Source: Planctomycetaceae bacterium
Lineage (GTDB): Bacteria > Planctomycetota > Planctomycetia > Pirellulales > UBA1268
Assembly (NCBI GenBank): GCA_018694455.1
Contig: JABHNP010000377.1
Span: 1 to 10,227, forward strand
Reading direction: 5' to 3'
Length of the DNA: 10,227 nucleotides
Part shown: piece after piece, positions 7,331 through 10,227 of the stretch
Position numbering within the stretch: the first letter of the stretch is position 1
How the letters are laid out: every line of letters begins with the position of its first letter
Position numbers and translations under genes: made by a program
The notes under the pieces: model-generated
The model's database searches: none
What the model was told of the DNA's origin: nothing
Seen by the model: only the letters and a program-made list of their open reading frames with translations

Positions 7331-8938
7331 CTAACGACCGTCACCCTCATACGTAATCTGACCATCCTGAGGCGGCGGTGGCCACGGGTATGTCCCTGCT
7401 TCCCATACCTGCTGCTGTTCACGCCGAGCCTTCTCAACGTGAGACCGTATTTCCTCCGGAGTGGAGGCATTCTCAAGCTGCCCATAAACAAATGGAAGGG
7501 CGGGATCCATAACGTGGGAGAGATCACCTAACGGTGGTCGCTCTGCTGATAGCGCAAGAATTCTTTCCCGCAACTCGATCACAATTTCAGGGTGTAACTC
7601 AGATACATCATCGTGTTCATAAGGGTCAGTTTGCAGATTAAATAGTGCCTCCCCAACAAGCTTCCACTGCCCACTCCGCATTGAAGGAAGTCGAACACTT
7701 CCAGTGGCCTCAATGAGCATCTCTGTCCTCTGACTTTTCTTACCTTCAAAAATAACACTACTCATATCATGACCATCAAGTGGAAGGGCTTGTTTCGTTG
7801 AGCCGCCCCCGATGGAAACAAGTGTTGAAAAGAGATCTGTAACATGCATCAGTTCCTTACAAACTGATGTCGGCGTAATGACTCCAAGCCATCGAAATAC
7901 GCAGGGCACACGAATGCCACCCTCAAAGGTCGTATTTTTCGTGCCTCGCCACGGCCGATTGACTTCCTCGGTGAGTCCACCGTTATCATTTGTAAAAATA
8001 ATCAATGTATTTTCTGCAATCCCTAACTGTTCAATGGAGTGCACAATTCGTCCAACCGCTTCATCAAGGCACCGAATTGCAGCACCGCGTTTATCAAAGA
8101 CGTTCCGGTGCCGGGGAATCTCCTCAAGGGGACCATGAATTGCATTAAACGCTACATAATGGAAAAATGGCTTTCTTCCCTCTGCATGCATGGTCATGAG
8201 CCGAATAGCCTCATCAGCGATGAGATCTGTTGAATACCCTTTTTCCAAAACTGGCTGCTGATCCCTATGCCAATCAAAAACACAGAATGGTTGTGGGGCA
8301 TTGTGCGGAATGAGATACGAATTGTAATCAATACCCCATCCATAATGCCCGTACTGATGATCAAACCCACGAGCCAATGGAAGATGCTCAGGCAACCACT
8401 CGCCGAGGTGCCATTTTCCGATCATGGCAGTTGTATAGCCAGTCTCGTGGAGGGCATCAGCTAGTGTTCGTTCCCGTGGGTTGAGCCCATGAATTCGTCG
8501 CGTTGGTGTTCCGTCGGTAAGTCTGGCTAACGGAATATTAAGGAGCGCAAGATAATCTGGCTTCCCAAAGTCCTCACTCCTCCAATCCATCCACTGACGG
8601 AACGGATACCGTCCAGTTAACAATGCACTCCGTGAAGTCGCACAGACTGGGGTCATATAAAATTGATGAAGCTGCATGCCATCTTTGGCAAGTTGATCAA
8701 TCATTGGTGTAAGCCGCACATCACCACCATGGAAACCAGGGTCTGCCCACCCAAGATCATCTGCAAGAATTAAAACAATATTTGGGCGATCATCTAGGCG
8801 GTCATTGAGGCGACTACCGGTCTGGGAGTCTGGCTCATCAGCTTTTCCCCAAAGAGAAAGAGAAATGACACTGAATGCGCAACACACGACCAGCACAACA
8901 CCAGACGAGAGAAACCCCTTAAAAAATCGCCACACCAT
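7331..8938 (-). CDS. Sulfatase 1, arylsulfatase-like, with atypical CATSR active-site motif
   Basis: The 535-residue product is a type I (formylglycine-dependent) sulfatase of the arylsulfatase B-like kind. A hydrophobic export segment covers about residues 9-30. Active-site landmarks are all present: RPNIVLILADDLGWADPGFH (51-70) with metal-binding D60/D61; CATSRSALLTGRYPFR (99-114) with catalytic C99 and R103; GKWHLGEW (174-181) with K175 and H177; AIHGP (266-270) with H268; FTNDNGG (315-321) with D318/N319; and RGTKNTTFEGGIRVP (331-345) with K334. Position +2 after the catalytic Cys is Thr instead of the usual Pro or Ala. The hydrolysed sulfate ester is unknown; GalNAc-4-sulfatase-like enzymes share this layout but substrate cannot be assigned. 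The C-terminus (515-535) is a Pro-rich tail. The start ATG 8938 has AGGA nine bases upstream. It lies upstream of the sigma factor on the same strand and is divergent from sulfatase 2. Confidence 0.94.
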   Translation of the reverse strand: MVWRFFKGFLSSGVVLVVCCAFSVISLSLWGKADEPDSQTGSRLNDRLDDRPNIVLILADDLGWADPGFHGGDVRLTPMIDQLAKDGMQLHQFYMTPVCATSRSALLTGRYPFRQWMDWRSEDFGKPDYLALLNIPLARLTDGTPTRRIHGLNPRERTLADALHETGYTTAMIGKWHLGEWLPEHLPLARGFDHQYGHYGWGIDYNSYLIPHNAPQPFCVFDWHRDQQPVLEKGYSTDLIADEAIRLMTMHAEGRKPFFHYVAFNAIHGPLEEIPRHRNVFDKRGAAIRCLDEAVGRIVHSIEQLGIAENTLIIFTNDNGGLTEEVNRPWRGTKNTTFEGGIRVPCVFRWLGVITPTSVCKELMHVTDLFSTLVSIGGGSTKQALPLDGHDMSSVIFEGKKSQRTEMLIEATGSVRLPSMRSGQWKLVGEALFNLQTDPYEHDDVSELHPEIVIELRERILALSAERPPLGDLSHVMDPALPFVYGQLENASTPEEIRSHVEKARREQQQVWEAGTYPWPPPPQDGQITYEGDGR

Positions 8939-8947
8939 AAGAACTCA

Positions 8948-8951
8948 TCCT
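8948..8951 (-). promoter_or_regulatory. Ribosome binding site for sulfatase 1
   Basis: On the minus strand AGGA follows an A-run (AAAAAAGGATGAGTTCTT) and ends nine bases before ATG 8938. The spacing is suitable and supports this start over the longer out-of-frame reading beginning further upstream. Confidence 0.55.
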
Positions 8952-9073
8952 TTTTTGAGAGCCACCGAAGACATCTTCCACCCTGCAATCCCTCTTGGTT
9001 GGTATAGTACTACGTTTGTGAGGCTGGCATGGCAGGTCAAACACAATTCTACGAACCCATAACACTTACGCCA

Positions 9074-9083
9074 GAATATATTC
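9074..9083. promoter_or_regulatory. AT-rich 10-base palindrome upstream of sulfatase 2
   Basis: GAATATATTC is its own reverse complement and ends 37 bases before the chosen start of sulfatase 2. It could be an operator or include a -10-like TATATT, but no -35 box is evident at normal spacing. Confidence 0.25.
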
Positions 9084-9120
9084 AACACAGATGTCTCTAC
9101 CCATCAGGACACCACATTCT

Positions 9121-10227
9121 ATGAATTTTTCTCGACTCATGTGCATCATGTCATTCTTCCTTACGTTGCCTGCAATCGCAGCAGATCAACCAAACATTCT
9201 CTATATCATGTCTGACGACCATGCTGCACACGCCATCTCCGCTTATCAGGGCCGCCTGGCTGAAATTGCGCCGACACCACATCTTGATCGACTCGCAAAC
9301 GAAGGCGCGCTGTTCACAAATGCCTTCTGTACAAATTCCATTTGCTCTCCGTCACGGGCCTGCGTCATTACGGGTCAATACAACCACACGAATGGCGTGT
9401 TTGACCTCGGCGGCAGAATCCAACCAGACAGACAAATGCTTCCTCTCCAGATGCAGGACGCTGGTTACGAGACAGCGATGATTGGAAAATGGCACCTAAA
9501 GGCTGAACCGGCTGCCTTCGATTACTACTGTGTCTTGCCGGGACAGGGCAAATACCATGATCCGGAATTTCGAATTCGAGGAACAAAACCATGGGGTAAG
9601 AATACGATCGCTTTTGAGGACAAGCACGTCACGGATGTAATCACTGATCTTTCGATAGAGTGGCTCGAACACAAACGCAACAAATCAAAACCATTCTTCC
9701 TCATGCACCACTACAAGGCACCACACGATTACTTTGACAATGCACCACGATACGAATCATATCTTGCCGATATCGACATTCCATCACCTGCCTCACTTTG
9801 GAAGATGAACCCGCACTTCGGCTCACTAGCTACTCGTGGCGACCGGGACGAACTTGTCCCACACATTGGTACATCTATCGGCGGCAGGAACCCTCGCCGT
9901 TCGTACCTCAGGGACTTACCATCACGATATCCGGATGAATTCCCTGCCAACTTTGACCCAAATGACTATTCAGATCATGAAAACAAAAAATTCGCCTACA
10001 ACGCGTACCTGAAAAAGTTTCTGCGTTGCGTCAAAGGCATCGATGACAACATCGGTCGACTTCTTCAGAAGCTTGATACATTGGGGCAGCTTGACAATAC
10101 GATCATCGTGTACACCGCGGACCAAGGCTTCATGCTTGGGGAACACGACTACCAGGACAAGCGGTGGATGTATGAACAGTCTCAGCGAATGCCACTCATG
10201 ATTCGTTACCCAAAACGGGTGAAACCC
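9121..10227 (+). CDS. Sulfatase 2, formylglycine-dependent, 3' end beyond the window
   Basis: The frame is open for 369 codons to the right edge, so the C-terminal part is missing. A clean signal peptide covers residues 1 to about 20 (MNFSRLMCIMSFFLTLPAIA, then AD). Sulfatase landmarks are PNILYIMSDDH (24-34) with metal-binding D32/D33, CSPSRACVITGQYNHTNGVF (75-94) with the standard CxPxR site (C75, R79), GKWHL (122-126), KAPHDYF (199-205) with H202, and YTADQGFMLGEHDYQDKRWM (331-350) with D334/Q335, H342 and K347. The CSPSR site with ADQGFMLGEH resembles GlcNAc-6-sulfatase or iduronate-type S1 enzymes rather than the arylsulfatase B-like layout of sulfatase 1, so the two probably act on different sulfate positions. 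Substrate is not determinable. An in-frame ATG at 9091 would add ten residues before the signal peptide; I prefer 9121 because AGGA (9106-9109) lies upstream at workable distance and the signal begins there. Confidence 0.93.
   Translation, partial: MNFSRLMCIMSFFLTLPAIAADQPNILYIMSDDHAAHAISAYQGRLAEIAPTPHLDRLANEGALFTNAFCTNSICSPSRACVITGQYNHTNGVFDLGGRIQPDRQMLPLQMQDAGYETAMIGKWHLKAEPAAFDYYCVLPGQGKYHDPEFRIRGTKPWGKNTIAFEDKHVTDVITDLSIEWLEHKRNKSKPFFLMHHYKAPHDYFDNAPRYESYLADIDIPSPASLWKMNPHFGSLATRGDRDELVPHIGTSIGGRNPRRSYLRDLPSRYPDEFPANFDPNDYSDHENKKFAYNAYLKKFLRCVKGIDDNIGRLLQKLDTLGQLDNTIIVYTADQGFMLGEHDYQDKRWMYEQSQRMPLMIRYPKRVKP

Larger units (their letters stand above)
8939..9120. promoter_or_regulatory. Divergent intergenic region between the two sulfatases
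   Basis: These 182 bases must hold the promoter of sulfatase 2 and probably that of sulfatase 1. On the minus strand TTGACC (9035-9040) resembles a -35 box but has no matching -10 at 17 bases. On the plus strand TATAGT (9003-9008) resembles a -10 box without a clear -35. Two palindromes are present: TAGTACTA (9005-9012) and GAATATATTC (9074-9083). No gene fits in the region. Confidence 0.5.

Noticed and set aside
9003..9008. TATAGT as a sigma-70 -10 box for sulfatase 2
   Set aside because: No acceptable -35 hexamer lies about 17 bases upstream.
9091..9120. Earlier in-frame ATG for sulfatase 2
   Set aside because: It would put ten polar residues before a well-formed signal peptide and has no Shine-Dalgarno; ATG 9121 fits better, though 9091 is not excluded.

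Overview
The window reads as a planctomycete chromosome segment, most likely from a marine Pirellulaceae/Planctomycetaceae-type bacterium. The basis is gene content: a PSCyt1-DUF1549-DUF1553 cytochrome protein, a DUF1501 protein, an ECF sigma factor of the Rhodopirellula/Verrucomicrobium type (TIGR02989-like), a FecR-LamG membrane protein and two formylglycine-type sulfatases. This combination is characteristic of Planctomycetes and some Verrucomicrobia. All calls come from reading motifs by eye, and no database search was possible.

Layout. Six genes lie on the minus strand, transcribed from right to left: sulfatase 1 (8938 to 7331), ECF sigma factor (7179 to 6676), FecR-LamG protein (6610 to 4940), large c-type cytochrome protein (4943 to 1974), DUF1501 protein (1962 to 574), and a hydrophobic membrane protein (520 to the left edge, incomplete). 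A second sulfatase runs the other way from 9121 off the right edge. The minus-strand gaps are 151, 65, -4, 11 and 53 bases. The FecR-LamG and cytochrome genes share an ATGA stop/start overlap, and the next two junctions are tight, so an operon from the sigma factor leftward is likely. Sulfatase 1 may belong to it or have its own transcript. The 182-base gap between the divergent sulfatases is the only place where both could share control. No stretch longer than 300 bases lacks a gene. I see no tRNA, rRNA, CRISPR array, insertion sequence or convincing rho-independent terminator.

How the genes may work together (inference). The ECF sigma factor has no separate small anti-sigma gene beside it. 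The next gene encodes a cytoplasmic N-terminal segment, one membrane span, a FecR domain and a C-terminal LamG fold, so it is a plausible one-protein sensor that could hold or release the sigma factor when an external ligand, perhaps a glycan, binds. The exported products (cytochrome, DUF1501 protein and two sulfatases) suggest periplasmic processing of sulfated polysaccharide. The substrate cannot be read from the sequence.

The points most worth a second look are the sigma/FecR-LamG pairing, the non-standard CATSR formylglycine motif in sulfatase 1 beside a standard CSPSR in sulfatase 2, and the incomplete membrane gene at the left edge.
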